From contig CAWDBL010000006.1 of the NCBI GenBank assembly GCA_963800505.1, positions 75,025 through 139,024 on the forward strand: a stretch of 64,000 bases of DNA, given 5' to 3'. The notes below the pieces were generated by a model. That model had not been told where the DNA came from and did not search any database. It was given only the letters and a program-made list of their open reading frames with translations. Made by a program: the position numbers and the translations under genes. Below are positions 34,723 through 43,721 of the stretch, piece after piece; position 1 is the first letter of the stretch, and every line of letters begins with the position of its first letter. The stretch is from Fodinibacter sp963800505. Lineage in GTDB: Bacteria; Actinomycetota; Actinomycetes; Actinomycetales; Dermatophilaceae.

Positions 34723-35163
34723 ATGAGCGACACCGACTACATCCCCAGCCCCTCCGGCTGGGTCCGCAAGCAGGTCGAGAAGATCGAGGCGACCGGCGAC
34801 ACCCGCTCGGTGCACATCATGAACCTGCCCGTCGTGATGCTCACGATGCGCGGCAAGAAGACCGGCGGCATCCGCAAGGTGCCCCTGATGCGGGTCGAGC
34901 ACGAGGGCGTCTATGCCGCCGTCGCGAGCAAGGGCGGCGCTCCCGAGCACCCCCAGTGGTACGGCAACCTCAAGGCCGACCCGCGGATCACCCTGCAGGA
35001 CGGCACCGAGTCGTGGGAGGCCGTCGCCCGCGAGATCACCGGCGCCGAGCGCGACGAGTGGTGGCCGCGCTGCGTCGAGGCCTACCCGCCGTACGCCGAC
35101 TACCAGACCAAGACCGACCGCCTCATCCCGGTGCTGCTCCTCGAGCGGGTCGAGCAGGGCTGA
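34723..35163 (+). CDS. Deazaflavin (F420)-dependent nitroreductase family protein (Ddn-like)
   Basis: 146 residues with a split-barrel flavin/deazaflavin fold. The family pattern is clear: VMLTMRGKKTGGIRKVPLM, then YAAVASKGGAPEHPQWYGNL, and the C-terminal YPPYADYQTKTDRLIPVLLL. Related mycobacterial Ddn proteins reduce quinones and nitroimidazoles with F420H2. A ribosome-binding site GAGGAG lies seven bases before the ATG. It may be co-transcribed with the upstream aldo/keto reductase. The natural substrate is unknown. Confidence 0.9.
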   Translation: MSDTDYIPSPSGWVRKQVEKIEATGDTRSVHIMNLPVVMLTMRGKKTGGIRKVPLMRVEHEGVYAAVASKGGAPEHPQWYGNLKADPRITLQDGTESWEAVAREITGAERDEWWPRCVEAYPPYADYQTKTDRLIPVLLLERVEQG

Positions 35164-35175
35164 CCCGGTTCACAC

Positions 35176-35229
35176 CCGAGTTGGGTGCTCAGGTGGCTGC
35201 CCCGGCGACCGCCTGAGCACCCGATTCGG
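35176..35229. terminator. 18-bp hairpin between convergent genes, REP-like
   Basis: Arms CCGAGTTGGGTGCTCAGG and CCTGAGCACCCGATTCGG pair over 18 positions with two G-U wobbles around an 18-base loop. It lies directly after the Ddn-like stop and before the convergent membrane protein gene. It is the second copy of the element at 16098-16150. Confidence 0.7.
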
Positions 35230-35250
35230 CGGCCACGGGCCCGGTGCCGG

Positions 35251-35715
35251 TCAGCCGGTCGGGGTGGTGCCAGTGCTCCCGGCAGTATCGGTGCGGTCGG
35301 CGTCCTCGGCAGCCGTGGCCTCGCGCTCGACCCTGCGGAACCACAGCAGGCCGAGCAACGGCAGCACCAGGGGCACGAACCCGTAGCCCTGCCCGAAGTG
35401 CGACCACACCGTCTTGTCGGGGAACGCGTCGGGCACCAGGTACGACGCGGTGCCGACCACGAGCACGCCGACGAGCTCGAACGTGCAGGCCCACACGCCG
35501 ACGCGCACCCACCGCCCGCCCCTGATCAGGCACCAGGTCGCGAGGAGGTAGACGACCGCGGCGAGCGCCGAGAGCGTGTAGGCCAGCGGGGCCCTGTCGT
35601 AGTAGCTGGCGATCTGCAGCACGGAGCGGCCGGTGGCGGCGAGGGCGAGCACGGCATAGACGACGACCAGCACCACACCCGGCCCGCCGAGGGCCCGACG
35701 CGTCGGTTCAGCCAC
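35251..35715 (-). CDS. Four-helix membrane protein of unknown function
   Basis: 154 residues with four predicted membrane helices (about residues 10-30, 42-62, 70-92, 108-125) and an acidic, Thr-rich cytoplasmic tail. The GTG at 35715 has GGAG at five-base spacing; a GTG two codons upstream overlaps that site. The start lies inside the end of the upstream membrane protein gene, so the two are translationally coupled and probably interact. No family is recognised with confidence. Confidence 0.75.
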   Translation of the reverse strand: MAEPTRRALGGPGVVLVVVYAVLALAATGRSVLQIASYYDRAPLAYTLSALAAVVYLLATWCLIRGGRWVRVGVWACTFELVGVLVVGTASYLVPDAFPDKTVWSHFGQGYGFVPLVLPLLGLLWFRRVEREATAAEDADRTDTAGSTGTTPTG

Positions 35716-36070
35716 TGGCACTCCAGATCTGTTGCAGCCGAAGGGCCATCACGCCGACGGCGAACGCCCCGACGGCCACCGAGCCCATCGCCCAGCGTGT
35801 CTTCTCCTTGATGGTCAGCAGCGCGGTGCCGATGGGGATGACCGGCAAGGAGATCAGGTAGGCCACGAAGGTCGCCTTCTCGGTGGAGTCCGTGATGTGC
35901 CCGATGCCGGCAAGCCCGAGCACCAGCATGACCAGCAGCCCGACCTCGAGCAGTGCCGCCACAGCGAGCAGCTTGTCGTCGATCAGCCGGTCGCGCAGGG
36001 CGTAGAAGCCGGCGGCGAGGAAGAGCACGAACGCCAGACCCACGACGGCATAGGTCAGCGGTTCTCTCAC
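35708..36070 (-). CDS. Small four-helix membrane protein
   Basis: 120 residues, nearly all in four hydrophobic segments: YAVVGLAFVLFLAAGFYAL, LLAVAALLEVGLLVMLVLG, TFVAYLISLPVIPIGTALL and MGSVAVGAFAVGVMAL. The charged tag WSASG ends the protein. A TAGGGT hexamer lies seven bases before the GTG at 36070, suggesting a leaderless transcript. It overlaps the start of the next membrane gene by eight bases. Function unknown; conserved-looking in actinobacteria. Confidence 0.72.
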   Translation of the reverse strand: MREPLTYAVVGLAFVLFLAAGFYALRDRLIDDKLLAVAALLEVGLLVMLVLGLAGIGHITDSTEKATFVAYLISLPVIPIGTALLTIKEKTRWAMGSVAVGAFAVGVMALRLQQIWSASG

Positions 36071-36136
36071 GCCGCCAACCCTAGCCCGCGGGCAGGTCGG
36101 CTCCGGGCGTCGTTCGACGGGTGCGAGACTGCGCCC

Positions 36137-37132
36137 ATGACCAGTGCGCAGCTCGGTGACGTGACGATCGAGTACGAAGTGGACGGGCCGGACGACGGCG
36201 AAGCGATGCTCCTCCTGATGGGCCTCGGCGCCCAGCTCGTGGCGTGGCCATCTGACGTGGTCAGTGGGCTCGCCGCCAGCGGCTTCCGCGTCATCCGGAT
36301 GGACAACCGCGACATCGGGCTGTCGACGAAGACCGAGGGGCCGGCGCCGACGCGGGCGGCGCTGTTCAAGGGGTTCGCCCACCGGCGCTACGCCCGCGCC
36401 GACTACCTGCTGTCCGACATGGCCGCGGATGCCGTGGCGCTGCTCGACCACCTCGACGTCGGCGCCGCCCACGTCGTGGGGGTGTCGATGGGCGGGATGA
36501 TCGCCCAGCAGCTCACGATCGACCACCCCGAGCGCGTGCTCAGCCTCTGCTCGATCATGTCGAACACCGGTGACCGGCGGCACGGCACCGTCTCCCCCCG
36601 GCTGCTGCCCGCGGTGGCGATGTCGATGTCGGCGCCGCGCCCGGCGGACCCCGAGGAGGCCGAGCGGCTGGCCGTCGAGGGCTTCCGGATGATCGCCGGC
36701 CCGCACTTCGACGCCGACGAGATCGGCGGCATGGTGCGCACCGCCATCGGCCGCAACGTCAACCCGCTGGGCACCATCCGCCAGCTCGTCGCCATCCAGG
36801 CCAGCCCCGACCGCACGCCCGCCCTGCGCGAGGTGCGGGTTCCGACGCTGGTCGTGCACGGGCTGCGTGACCAGCTGGTGATGCCCAGCGGCGGCATCGC
36901 GACGGCGCGGGCGGTGCCCGGCGCGCGGCTGATCGTCTTCCCCGACATGGCCCACGACCTGCCGGGTCCGCGGCGGGCCGAGATCGTCGAGGAGATCGCG
37001 CGCAACGCGGCGCGTGCCACCGCGGAGCCGGCGGCCGAGGACGTCGACTCCGCAGCAGGGGCTGACGCAGCAGGGGCTGACGCAGCCGCGACCGCCGACG
37101 CTGCCGCTTCGGTCAGCTCCGAATCGGCGTAG
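36137..37132 (+). CDS. Alpha/beta hydrolase
   Basis: 331 residues. The nucleophile elbow is GVSMGG near residue 119, the acid and base lie in VHGLRDQLVMPSGG and FPDMAHDLPG, and the oxyanion strand is LLLMGLGAQLVAW. The RMDNRDIGLSTKTE segment is typical of esterase/lactonase-like hydrolases of this group. The C-terminus is an Ala/Asp/Ser-rich tail containing a duplicated 15-bp unit encoding AGADA. I start at the ATG at 36137; GAGACT six bases before it resembles a -10. Substrate unknown. Confidence 0.88.
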   Translation: MTSAQLGDVTIEYEVDGPDDGEAMLLLMGLGAQLVAWPSDVVSGLAASGFRVIRMDNRDIGLSTKTEGPAPTRAALFKGFAHRRYARADYLLSDMAADAVALLDHLDVGAAHVVGVSMGGMIAQQLTIDHPERVLSLCSIMSNTGDRRHGTVSPRLLPAVAMSMSAPRPADPEEAERLAVEGFRMIAGPHFDADEIGGMVRTAIGRNVNPLGTIRQLVAIQASPDRTPALREVRVPTLVVHGLRDQLVMPSGGIATARAVPGARLIVFPDMAHDLPGPRRAEIVEEIARNAARATAEPAAEDVDSAAGADAAGADAAATADAAASVSSESA

Positions 37133-37186
37133 TTCGCGTGGCGGGGCGGCTCTCCGGCGCCGCGGGTGGCCCTCCGTCGATGGTGG

Positions 37187-38458
37187 CTACGGCTGCTGCA
37201 GGGCGTCGGCGACGGCGTCGACGAGCAGGCCCACCTCGTCCTCGGTGACCACCAGCGGCGGAGCAAGCCTGATGGTCGACCCGTGCGTGTCCTTGGCGAG
37301 GATGCCGCGGTGCATGAGCCGCTCGCACAGCTCGCGCCCGCTGGGTCCTCCCGGCTGGATGTCCAGACCGGCCCACAGCCCGCGCACGCGCACGGCGGCG
37401 AGCCCGCGGCCGTCATCCCGACCGACGAGCGGCTCGAGGCGGCCGGCGAGGATCGCTCCGAGCTCGGCGGCGCGGCGCTGGAAGGTGCCCTCGGACAGCA
37501 TCGTGACGACCTCGTGGCCGATGGCGGCGGCGAGCGGGTTGCCGCCGAACGTCGAGCCGTGCGAGCCCGGGGTGATGACCTCGAGCACCTCGCGGTCGGC
37601 CGCGATGGCGGAGACGGGGTAGAGGCCGCCGCCGAGGGCCTTGCCCATGACGTAGATGTCGGGCACCACGCCTTCGTGGTCGCAGGCGAAGGTGAGCCCG
37701 GTGCGGGCCAGGCCCGACTGGATCTCGTCGGCGACCATCAGCGCGCCGGCCTCGTCACAGATGGCGCGCACTTCGCGCAGGTAGCCCTCGGGCGGGATGA
37801 CGACGCCACCCTCGCCCTGCACCGGCTCGAGCAGCACGGCGACCGTGGTGTCGTCGATCGCCTGGCGCAGCGCCTCGGCATCCCCGTAGGTGACGGTGCG
37901 GAACCCCGGTGTGTAGGGCCCGTACTCGTCACGGGCGATCTTGTCGTCGGAGAAGCTCACGATGGTGGTGGTGCGGCCGTGGAAGTTGCCCTCCATGACC
38001 ACGATGCTGGCCGTGTTGTCGGGGACGCCCTTGACCCGGTAGCCCCACTTGCGGGCGACCTTCAGGGCGGTCTCGACGGCCTCGGCACCGGTGTTCATCG
38101 GCAGGATCATGTCCTTGCCGGTGAGCCCGGCCAGCGCCTCGGCGAACGGGCCGAGCTGGTCGTTGTGGAAGGCGCGGCTGGTGAGGGTGAGGCGGCCCAG
38201 CTGCTGCTGGGCACGGGCGACCAGGCGGGGGTGCCCGTGCCCGAAGTTCAGCGCGGAGTAGCCCGCGAGGCAGTCGAGGTAGCGCCGGCCGTCGACGTCG
38301 GTGACCCAGGCCCCCTCGCCGGAGGTGAGCACCACGGGCAGCGGGTGGTAGTTGTGCGCGGCATACCGCTCGACCACCTCGATCTGTGCGGCCGTGTGGG
38401 CGCTGGAACCGGTGGGGCCAGGGGTGCCGGGGTTGCCGGCGTGGTGCAGTGACGTCAT
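37187..38458 (-). CDS. rocD: Ornithine aminotransferase RocD
   Basis: PLP-dependent class III aminotransferase converting ornithine and 2-oxoglutarate to glutamate semialdehyde and glutamate. It has 423 residues. Family features are AAHNYHPLPVVLTSGEGAWV at the N-terminus, DCLAGYSALNFGHGHPRL, MNTGAEAVETALK, LLEPVQGEGGV, and the PLP lysine in VMGKALGGGLYPVSA near residue 270. The YHPLPVV and YSALNFGH blocks separate it from acetylornithine and 4-aminobutyrate aminotransferases. The ATG has GAGGAGG at six-base spacing. No arginase lies nearby. Confidence 0.93.
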   Translation of the reverse strand: MTSLHHAGNPGTPGPTGSSAHTAAQIEVVERYAAHNYHPLPVVLTSGEGAWVTDVDGRRYLDCLAGYSALNFGHGHPRLVARAQQQLGRLTLTSRAFHNDQLGPFAEALAGLTGKDMILPMNTGAEAVETALKVARKWGYRVKGVPDNTASIVVMEGNFHGRTTTIVSFSDDKIARDEYGPYTPGFRTVTYGDAEALRQAIDDTTVAVLLEPVQGEGGVVIPPEGYLREVRAICDEAGALMVADEIQSGLARTGLTFACDHEGVVPDIYVMGKALGGGLYPVSAIAADREVLEVITPGSHGSTFGGNPLAAAIGHEVVTMLSEGTFQRRAAELGAILAGRLEPLVGRDDGRGLAAVRVRGLWAGLDIQPGGPSGRELCERLMHRGILAKDTHGSTIRLAPPLVVTEDEVGLLVDAVADALQQP

Positions 38459-38554
38459 CGTCGCCTCCTCGCGGCCGAGCCTAGCGAGGGGGGTGGCGCT
38501 GCCGTGACCCGTCCCCTCGCGGCGGGGTGTGGGGTGCGCGACAGCAGCGTGAGC

Positions 38555-38944
38555 TCAGGCGGTGGAGCCGCTCGGCGCGAGCACCAGGTAGCCCTGCGCC
38601 GCCAGGATGATGATGACGGCAGCCAGCTTGCCGGCCGGTAGCGAGCTGTCGTACACGACCCGGTCGATGACCAGGATGCCGACCTGCAGCAGCACGATCC
38701 AGCCCATGGTGACGACCGCCAGCTCGGCGTACTGCAGCGAGGACGCATATACCCAGAAGAGCACGAGGAACGACAGGGCACCGGCGCCGAGCGCCATGGA
38801 GTTCTTGCTCTCGGCCCACTCCTTGGCCGCGAACGCGCCGACCAGGTCCAGGCCGGCGAGGGCCGCCATGCAGACGGTTGCCACGACCGGCAGCGGCCAG
38901 GACGAGGGGAGCTTGAGCAGCGGCAGGGCGTCGAGCGCGGCCAT
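38555..38944 (-). CDS. Small EamA/SMR-like four-helix membrane protein
   Basis: 129 residues with four predicted membrane helices and a signature near the middle, AKEWAESKNSMALGAGALSF. Size and topology resemble half of an EamA transporter or a small multidrug resistance protein, but the SMR active-site glutamate region is not clear. The ATG has GGAGG at seven-base spacing. No neighbour suggests a substrate. Confidence 0.7.
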   Translation of the reverse strand: MAALDALPLLKLPSSWPLPVVATVCMAALAGLDLVGAFAAKEWAESKNSMALGAGALSFLVLFWVYASSLQYAELAVVTMGWIVLLQVGILVIDRVVYDSSLPAGKLAAVIIILAAQGYLVLAPSGSTA

Positions 38945-39041
38945 GGGTGACCTCCGGCGTGCAGTGGGCCACCTGGGGGGCGGGTGGCCTCAGTGGTGAG
39001 GAGGCGCAGAGCCGGGCTAGTGATACACCGGGCGGCGTGGT

Positions 39042-39090
39042 CGGCTGAGACGGCTCTGACGGCTCTGTCGGCTCAGTCGGCTCAGTCGGC
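39042..39090. repeat. 9-bp tandem repeat at the 3' end of the patatin gene
   Basis: Five consecutive CGGCTCAGT-like units (CGGCTGAGA, CGGCTCTGA, CGGCTCTGT, CGGCTCAGT, CGGCTCAGT) followed by a partial CGGCCC. The array runs through the patatin stop codon, so unit number would extend or alter the C-terminus only if the stop changed. Confidence 0.7.
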
Positions 39091-40014
39091 CCAGGTCTCG
39101 GCGACCCGGTCGGCGATGCGAGCGCCGTGGAGCCGGGCGGTCTCGAAGGTGCCGGCGCCTCGTGACATGTCGAGCGGGTTCGCGCCCATCGCCCACAGGT
39201 CTCGGGCGTCGGGGACGACGAGGTGCGTCTTGGCCGACGGCTTGAGCATCCGCAGCTGGACCGGCGGGAGGTCGCGCAGGTGCGAGCCGATCGGGTACGG
39301 CGAGAGCACGAGGACCCGGCGGTGACCGGCGGCGAGGTCGGCGTTGGCGATGCTGCGCAGGCCACCGTCGACGTAACGGCGCCCGCCCACCTCCACGGCG
39401 GGAAAGACTCCGGGCACGGCACAGCTGGCCGCGACGGCGCGCTCGAGCGGCACGCCGCTGGTGTTGTCGAAGACCACCGAGGTACCGGTCTCGGCATCCA
39501 CGGCGGTGATGAACAGCCGGCCCTCGGGCCACGGCTTGCCGACCAGCCCCAGCCCGATGGCCTGCAGCCAGTCCTCCTCGGTGGTGGTCTCGGCGCTGAG
39601 GGCGGCCTGGCCGACCAGGGCTCGCCCGCTGCGCTTGTCGAGGTGCAGCTGGGCACGCACGTAGCGCGCGGCGTCCAAGGCGCCGAGCCGCCCGTAGGTC
39701 GCCAGTGGTGCGCCTTCCTGGATGCGGGCGAAGGCGTTGCCCTCGTCGGTGCCGACCCGCAGGTGAGCGGCGACCATCGACCCGGCCGAGGTGCCGATCA
39801 TGGTGTCGGCGTCGCGCACGTCGATGCCCCCGTCGCGCAGGCCGATGATGATGCCGGCCTCCCAGGCGATGCCGGTGGCTCCCCCACCGGCGAGCACGAA
39901 GGCACGGTCGAGGCCGCTGGTCGGCGGGCGCCACTCGCCGAAACCCTCACCGCGCACCACCGGGCGCGTGAAGTCGTCGCTCGAACCGTCGACGTGCACC
40001 ACGTTGTCGCTCAC
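39082..40014 (-). CDS. Patatin-like phospholipase
   Basis: 310 residues. The Gly-rich oxyanion loop AGGGATG is at about 42-48, the nucleophile motif GTSAG at 74-78 (Ser76), and the dyad aspartate in VDGGLRS near 203. The family hydrolyses lipid acyl esters. The C-terminus has PDARDLWAMGANPLD, typical of the actinobacterial subgroup. Start choice is uncertain. I take the GTG at 40014, where GACAAT six bases upstream resembles a leaderless -10. A GTG further up would add 32 residues without similarity. Confidence 0.88.
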   Translation of the reverse strand: MSDNVVHVDGSSDDFTRPVVRGEGFGEWRPPTSGLDRAFVLAGGGATGIAWEAGIIIGLRDGGIDVRDADTMIGTSAGSMVAAHLRVGTDEGNAFARIQEGAPLATYGRLGALDAARYVRAQLHLDKRSGRALVGQAALSAETTTEEDWLQAIGLGLVGKPWPEGRLFITAVDAETGTSVVFDNTSGVPLERAVAASCAVPGVFPAVEVGGRRYVDGGLRSIANADLAAGHRRVLVLSPYPIGSHLRDLPPVQLRMLKPSAKTHLVVPDARDLWAMGANPLDMSRGAGTFETARLHGARIADRVAETWAD

Positions 40015-40216
40015 CCCTCCATTGTCCCAGCGGTGCGCAGGCCCTCGGACCACCGGCTGCGTGAGCGTCCTCACCGTGGCGCGGGGTGCTGGTGGTCCAG
40101 GGGACGACAACTACCAGTGCGCCTCGAGTGAGGCGTCCACGGCGGTTCCGCGGGTGCGTCGGGCTGACGGCGCTCGGAACTTCTGCGGCGGCGCCGGGGT
40201 GACGGTGCTGGGCGGC

Positions 40217-40936
40217 TCAGAGGAGGCTGCTGCGGGAACGGCGAGCAGCACTGGCCGGCAGCACCCGCACCGCCTCGATCGGCACGCTGACCAGCTCGTC
40301 GTCGTCGACCCGCACCTGGCAGCGGACGGCGCCCACCAGCTCGACCTCCCCCACGAGCCCCTGCCACGGCCCAGCTGACACCTCGACGAGGTCACCGACG
40401 AAGGGGGTGGCGCTGAGCGGCTGGACCGGGCGGCGGGTGGCTGCGAGCGCGGCGAGCTGCGCGGTGTATGCCGGGGGCAGGGTGGCCGGCCGGCCCCGGT
40501 AGCTCCAGGTGAACAGGTGCCGCTGGTCGAACCGCCGGGCACAGAGCCCGCAGGACATCAGCCGCGTCGGTGCGCGGTGCCGGGTCTTCTCGTGGCCCGC
40601 GGGGCACCGGCCGACCCAGTCGCCCGGCACCCGGGGCGCGTCTGAGGACACGCAGCGCTCACCGCTGCAGCCGATCTCGCGGGCCTTGGCACGCCAGACC
40701 GCGTCGTGCCCGTGCTGCGGGCCGACCAGGGCGTGCGCGATCTCGTGGAGGATCGTGTCGAGCACCTCGTCCTCGGAGTGCAGGGTGGTCAGCGGCGCAC
40801 TCAGCCCGATCTGGCGCTTGGCGAACCGGCAGACTCCGGCGCGGGTCTTGGCCCGGTCGGCGACGATCGACCAGTCGTGCAGGCCGTGCTCTCGCAGCAG
40901 GCGTCGCCCGGTGGCCAGTGCCCTCGTGACCTCCAT
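40217..40936 (-). CDS. SprT-like zinc metalloprotease domain protein
   Basis: 239 residues. The zinc-binding HEIAH motif is at 64-68, with a further His at about 75-77 (GPQHGHD). Four cysteines at CSGERC and CGLC could form a zinc ribbon. A C-terminal KOW-like stretch reads VGDLVEVSAGPWQGLVGEVE. SprT/Spartan proteins cleave DNA-protein crosslinks in eukaryotes; bacterial roles are less clear. The ATG at 40936 has GGGGAGG at five-base spacing, better than the GTG two codons earlier. Confidence 0.87.
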   Translation of the reverse strand: MEVTRALATGRRLLREHGLHDWSIVADRAKTRAGVCRFAKRQIGLSAPLTTLHSEDEVLDTILHEIAHALVGPQHGHDAVWRAKAREIGCSGERCVSSDAPRVPGDWVGRCPAGHEKTRHRAPTRLMSCGLCARRFDQRHLFTWSYRGRPATLPPAYTAQLAALAATRRPVQPLSATPFVGDLVEVSAGPWQGLVGEVELVGAVRCQVRVDDDELVSVPIEAVRVLPASAARRSRSSLL

Positions 40937-41175
40937 CGTCACCTCCCCTGCTGGTGTGCGTGTGGTGAACCGGACCGCGCGGCCTCGGTTCGTGTGGTGG
41001 TGAAACGACCCTAGGTGCGACCACCGACATCACTGCGGAGCGACGCCCGCATGCGACAGATCTGTGGATGACGCGCCAGCGCAGTGCGGTCTGTGGACAG
41101 CCGCCGAGCAGCGGGGGCGAAGGGAAAGCACCTGGGCGGCCTTCAGCTCCGCCCCCTTCGGGAGCGTTCGGACCC

Positions 41176-41664
41176 TCAGTGGGTGTAGAGCCGGGACTGC
41201 GCTTCTCGCACGGTGAGGGTGACCGGGGTGCCCTGGAGGTCGACCTCTCCGGGGATGTCGAACCACTGGCCGCCGCCGACCCGGAACTGCCCCGTGTAGA
41301 CGATGTCGGCCCGAACCCGATGAGCGCCGGGCTGGGTGTAGGTGGCGCGGATGTCACCGGTCGGGTGCGGACCTCCCAGCGAGGTCGTGGGACCCACCGT
41401 CGTCGATCCCAGGTGGTAAGTGACCGACTTCAGCCGGGGTCGCACCTCGATGTGGTAGCCGAGCAGGCGCGCCGGATCCGGCGTGTCGACCTCGTCCGGA
41501 CCGAAGCCGGACTTGGGGAACTTCACCTCGAAGAACGTCGGCAGGTTCACCAGGGTGACGTCCCCTTCCGGCTGGATGTTCACCGTCGGGACCGCGAAGT
41601 CGGTGTCATGGAACGCTTCTTGGATCATCGCCATACTGAGTGGCCTGCCGGCACCCGGCACCAA
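41176..41664 (-). pseudogene. C-terminal fragment of a secreted actinobacterial protein
   Basis: The 162-codon frame ends in a beta-rich domain: TLVNLPTFFEVKFPKSGF, DTPDPARLLGYHIEVRPR, GPTTSLGGPHPTGDIRATY and WFDIPGEVDLQGTP. I recognise this as the C-terminal half of secreted actinobacterial proteins that normally carry a signal peptide and about 100 more residues. Here the frame continues upstream with protein-like sequence (GSPSGITCFPS) to a TAG near 41780, with no signal peptide or ribosome-binding site. I read it as a truncated remnant; a short expressed protein from the start at 41664 or 41634 cannot be excluded. Confidence 0.5.
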
Positions 41665-42084
41665 GCTCGGGAAGCACGTAATGCCCGACGGGCTCCCAAC
41701 CGCCCTCCGCGCCCGGCTGACCGGCTTGCCGGCACGGTCAACCTCCCGCCGAAATGATGGCCACCGCGGGTCCTGGTCCTATGCGTGGGTCGGTCCCCGA
41801 GCAGAAGATGACAGGACCGACTCATACACAGGTTGTCCGAGCTTGGCGGCCGGGCAATCGCACGGGCCGCAAACAGATGTGGCGCATACTCACTACCACG
41901 GCCCTTCTTGGCTGAGCTGCTGCGCCTGCCAGCGCGACTCGCATGGTGTCCAGGTCCAATCAGCTCGAGGACACCTTTTGCGCACACCGTCTGCCAGTGT
42001 CGGTATGCCCCAGGGCCCAGGCGGTGCATCGGGACTAGCACGACGCGCCAGAGACGCCGCTCGCAACTAGGCAGAGCGCAAGTG
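41665..42084. other. Non-coding, apparently decayed stretch
   Basis: About 420 bp of lower GC and irregular codon structure between two gene remnants. Open frames of 80-160 codons exist on the minus strand but read as Arg/Ser-rich shadow protein. No repeat, IS end or RNA gene is visible. It probably contains the missing 5' part of the 41.2-kb fragment in unrecognisable form. Confidence 0.5.
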
Positions 42085-42729
42085 CTACTCGCCAATACCA
42101 CTCCAGCGAGCCACCGACCGTCCCTCCCAGATCAGCCAGCAACGTTGCTCGAGATCGCTCTGCGTCGATCGGTGCGACTATCACTTTGCCCGCCGCATCA
42201 ACGATGTCGGACCGGTTCTGCACCATGTCGACGTACAGGTCGACCTGCCCGTCCGGCGCCCCTGTCAGCACCGTCAACGCCCTTGACCGAAACAGGCGTT
42301 CGTGCGTAACTCTGACCTGCCTTGACTCAAGGCTTGCGGCAGCCTGTCAGTCGTAGTGCAGAAGTCACAAGCAGCGCTGCTCATGGCGTGGCAATCGAGG
42401 TCCGGGCTCGCGGCTCCATCCAGGCCACGGTTGACCTGGTCGAAGAAGTAGCGGACGAAGGCTTCGGCTCCCTTGTCGGACTTCACTCGGGCCGCCGCGG
42501 GGATCGCGACCGACGGGCTCACCGACGCCGACGGCGAGGGAGACGACGCCGACGGGCTGGGCGACGCGCTGCTCACGGCCGACGACGGGCTCGACGCCCC
42601 GGGGGTAGCCGCCTCGGAGTCACACCCCGACAGCAGGCCCGACGCCACGAGAAGCCCGGCGAACCCCACCGCCACCGCCGCCCGCGACCTCTGCGGGCCC
42701 CCCGGCATCCGACTTGTGCGTTGCTCCAT
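42085..42729 (-). pseudogene. DUF6318-like lipoprotein, frameshifted
   Basis: The 5' part is intact: a signal peptide with lipobox LLSGC (Cys36), a Ser/Pro/Ala linker, then GAEAFVRYFFDQVNRGLDG and SSAACDFCTTTDRL, as in DUF6318 proteins. This frame ends at a TGA near 42274. The conserved continuation TVLTGAPDGQVDLYVDMVQN lies in the -1 frame (42100-42277). The expected C-terminus IWEGRS...SGIGE lies in a third frame, ending at the TAG at 42085-42087. At least two or three indels therefore separate parts of one ancestral gene. A shortened lipoprotein of 151 residues could still be made. Confidence 0.65.
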
Positions 42730-42844
42730 GCGTCCCTTCCCCGGCCGCCCCTCGTCGGCTCCGCAGGGAAACGCTAACCAAAACCCCCGATCTCGCCACT
42801 CGAGTTATCCACAGGAATCGGCGCGAGGGTGACGCCCACCGAGC

Positions 42845-43666
42845 TCAGCCGGCGTCGGCGGCCGTACTCACCGGGTCGTTCCAGGCCCAGACGTCGTCGC
42901 CGCGCAGCACCACGTCGGAACCGCCGTCGATGTAGACGGTCTGACCGCACACTCCGGTGTTCTCCTCGGAGGTCAGCCACGCCAGCAGCGCGGCCACCTG
43001 GCTCGCCTGCAGGTGCCCGCCCAGCGGCATCGGCACCATCGCGTCGGTGGCCTCACGCGCTGCCGGGTCGTCCATCAGACCGGCCACCATGGGGGTCTCG
43101 ACGATTCCGGGGGCCACGGCGTTGAGCGGGATGCCGCACCCGGCCCACCGCGCCGCCGCCGCCTCACGACGCACCCACCGCGACAACGCCCGCTTGCTCG
43201 ACGGGTAGATCATCGCGCCGCCCTGCGGCCCGGAAGCCTCCAGCTCACCAGCCACCTTGAGCGCCAGCGCCTCGTCCCCGGCCAGGCACGCCTCGACGAG
43301 CTCGGAGCTGACCGGCATCAGGGTCGCCATCGACGACGTCACCACGGCCCGGGGTGCACGCGCAGCCGCCAGCGCCGGTCGCAGCCCGTTGAGCAGCTCG
43401 ACCGCGCCGAAGTAGTTGACCGCAACGGTCGTCGGGCTCGGTACGGCAAGGCCGGCGTTGGCGATCACTGCATCGAGCCGGCGCCCGGCCTCGCAGAGGA
43501 TGCCGTCGATCGCCTCCTGGCGTCCCTGCGGTGTCGACAGGTCGGCCACGACGTCGACCGAGCGCACGTCCACCCCGATGACCCGGTACCCCCGGTTTCG
43601 AAGGAGTGCAGCAGTGGCTTGACCGATCCCCGAGGCCGCCCCCGTGACGACGTACGTGCGCTGCAT
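42845..43666 (-). CDS. Short-chain dehydrogenase/reductase
   Basis: 273 residues with an intact classical SDR core: TGAASGIG at 8-15, NAGLAVPS, catalytic Ser in VVTSSMATL, YPSSK in the active site, and the C-terminal Rossmann end GQTVYIDGGSDVV. Such proteins resemble 3-alpha-hydroxysteroid dehydrogenase/carbonyl reductase types. The frame is open upstream, but the ATG at 43666 starts directly at the nucleotide-binding strand MQRTYVVTG. Divergent from the SulP gene across a 220-bp spacer. Substrate unknown. Confidence 0.9.
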   Translation of the reverse strand: MQRTYVVTGAASGIGQATAALLRNRGYRVIGVDVRSVDVVADLSTPQGRQEAIDGILCEAGRRLDAVIANAGLAVPSPTTVAVNYFGAVELLNGLRPALAAARAPRAVVTSSMATLMPVSSELVEACLAGDEALALKVAGELEASGPQGGAMIYPSSKRALSRWVRREAAAARWAGCGIPLNAVAPGIVETPMVAGLMDDPAAREATDAMVPMPLGGHLQASQVAALLAWLTSEENTGVCGQTVYIDGGSDVVLRGDDVWAWNDPVSTAADAG

Positions 43667-43721
43667 GGTTGAACCGTCCCTCTTGCTCCGACCACCCGCG
43701 GGGCAGGCCCCCACGGCTCTA

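Noticed and set aside
41625..42101. 158-codon minus-strand frame in the decay zone
   Set aside because: It overlaps the recognised protein-like frames in another phase, is rich in Arg, Ser and His, and has no homology pattern or ribosome-binding site.
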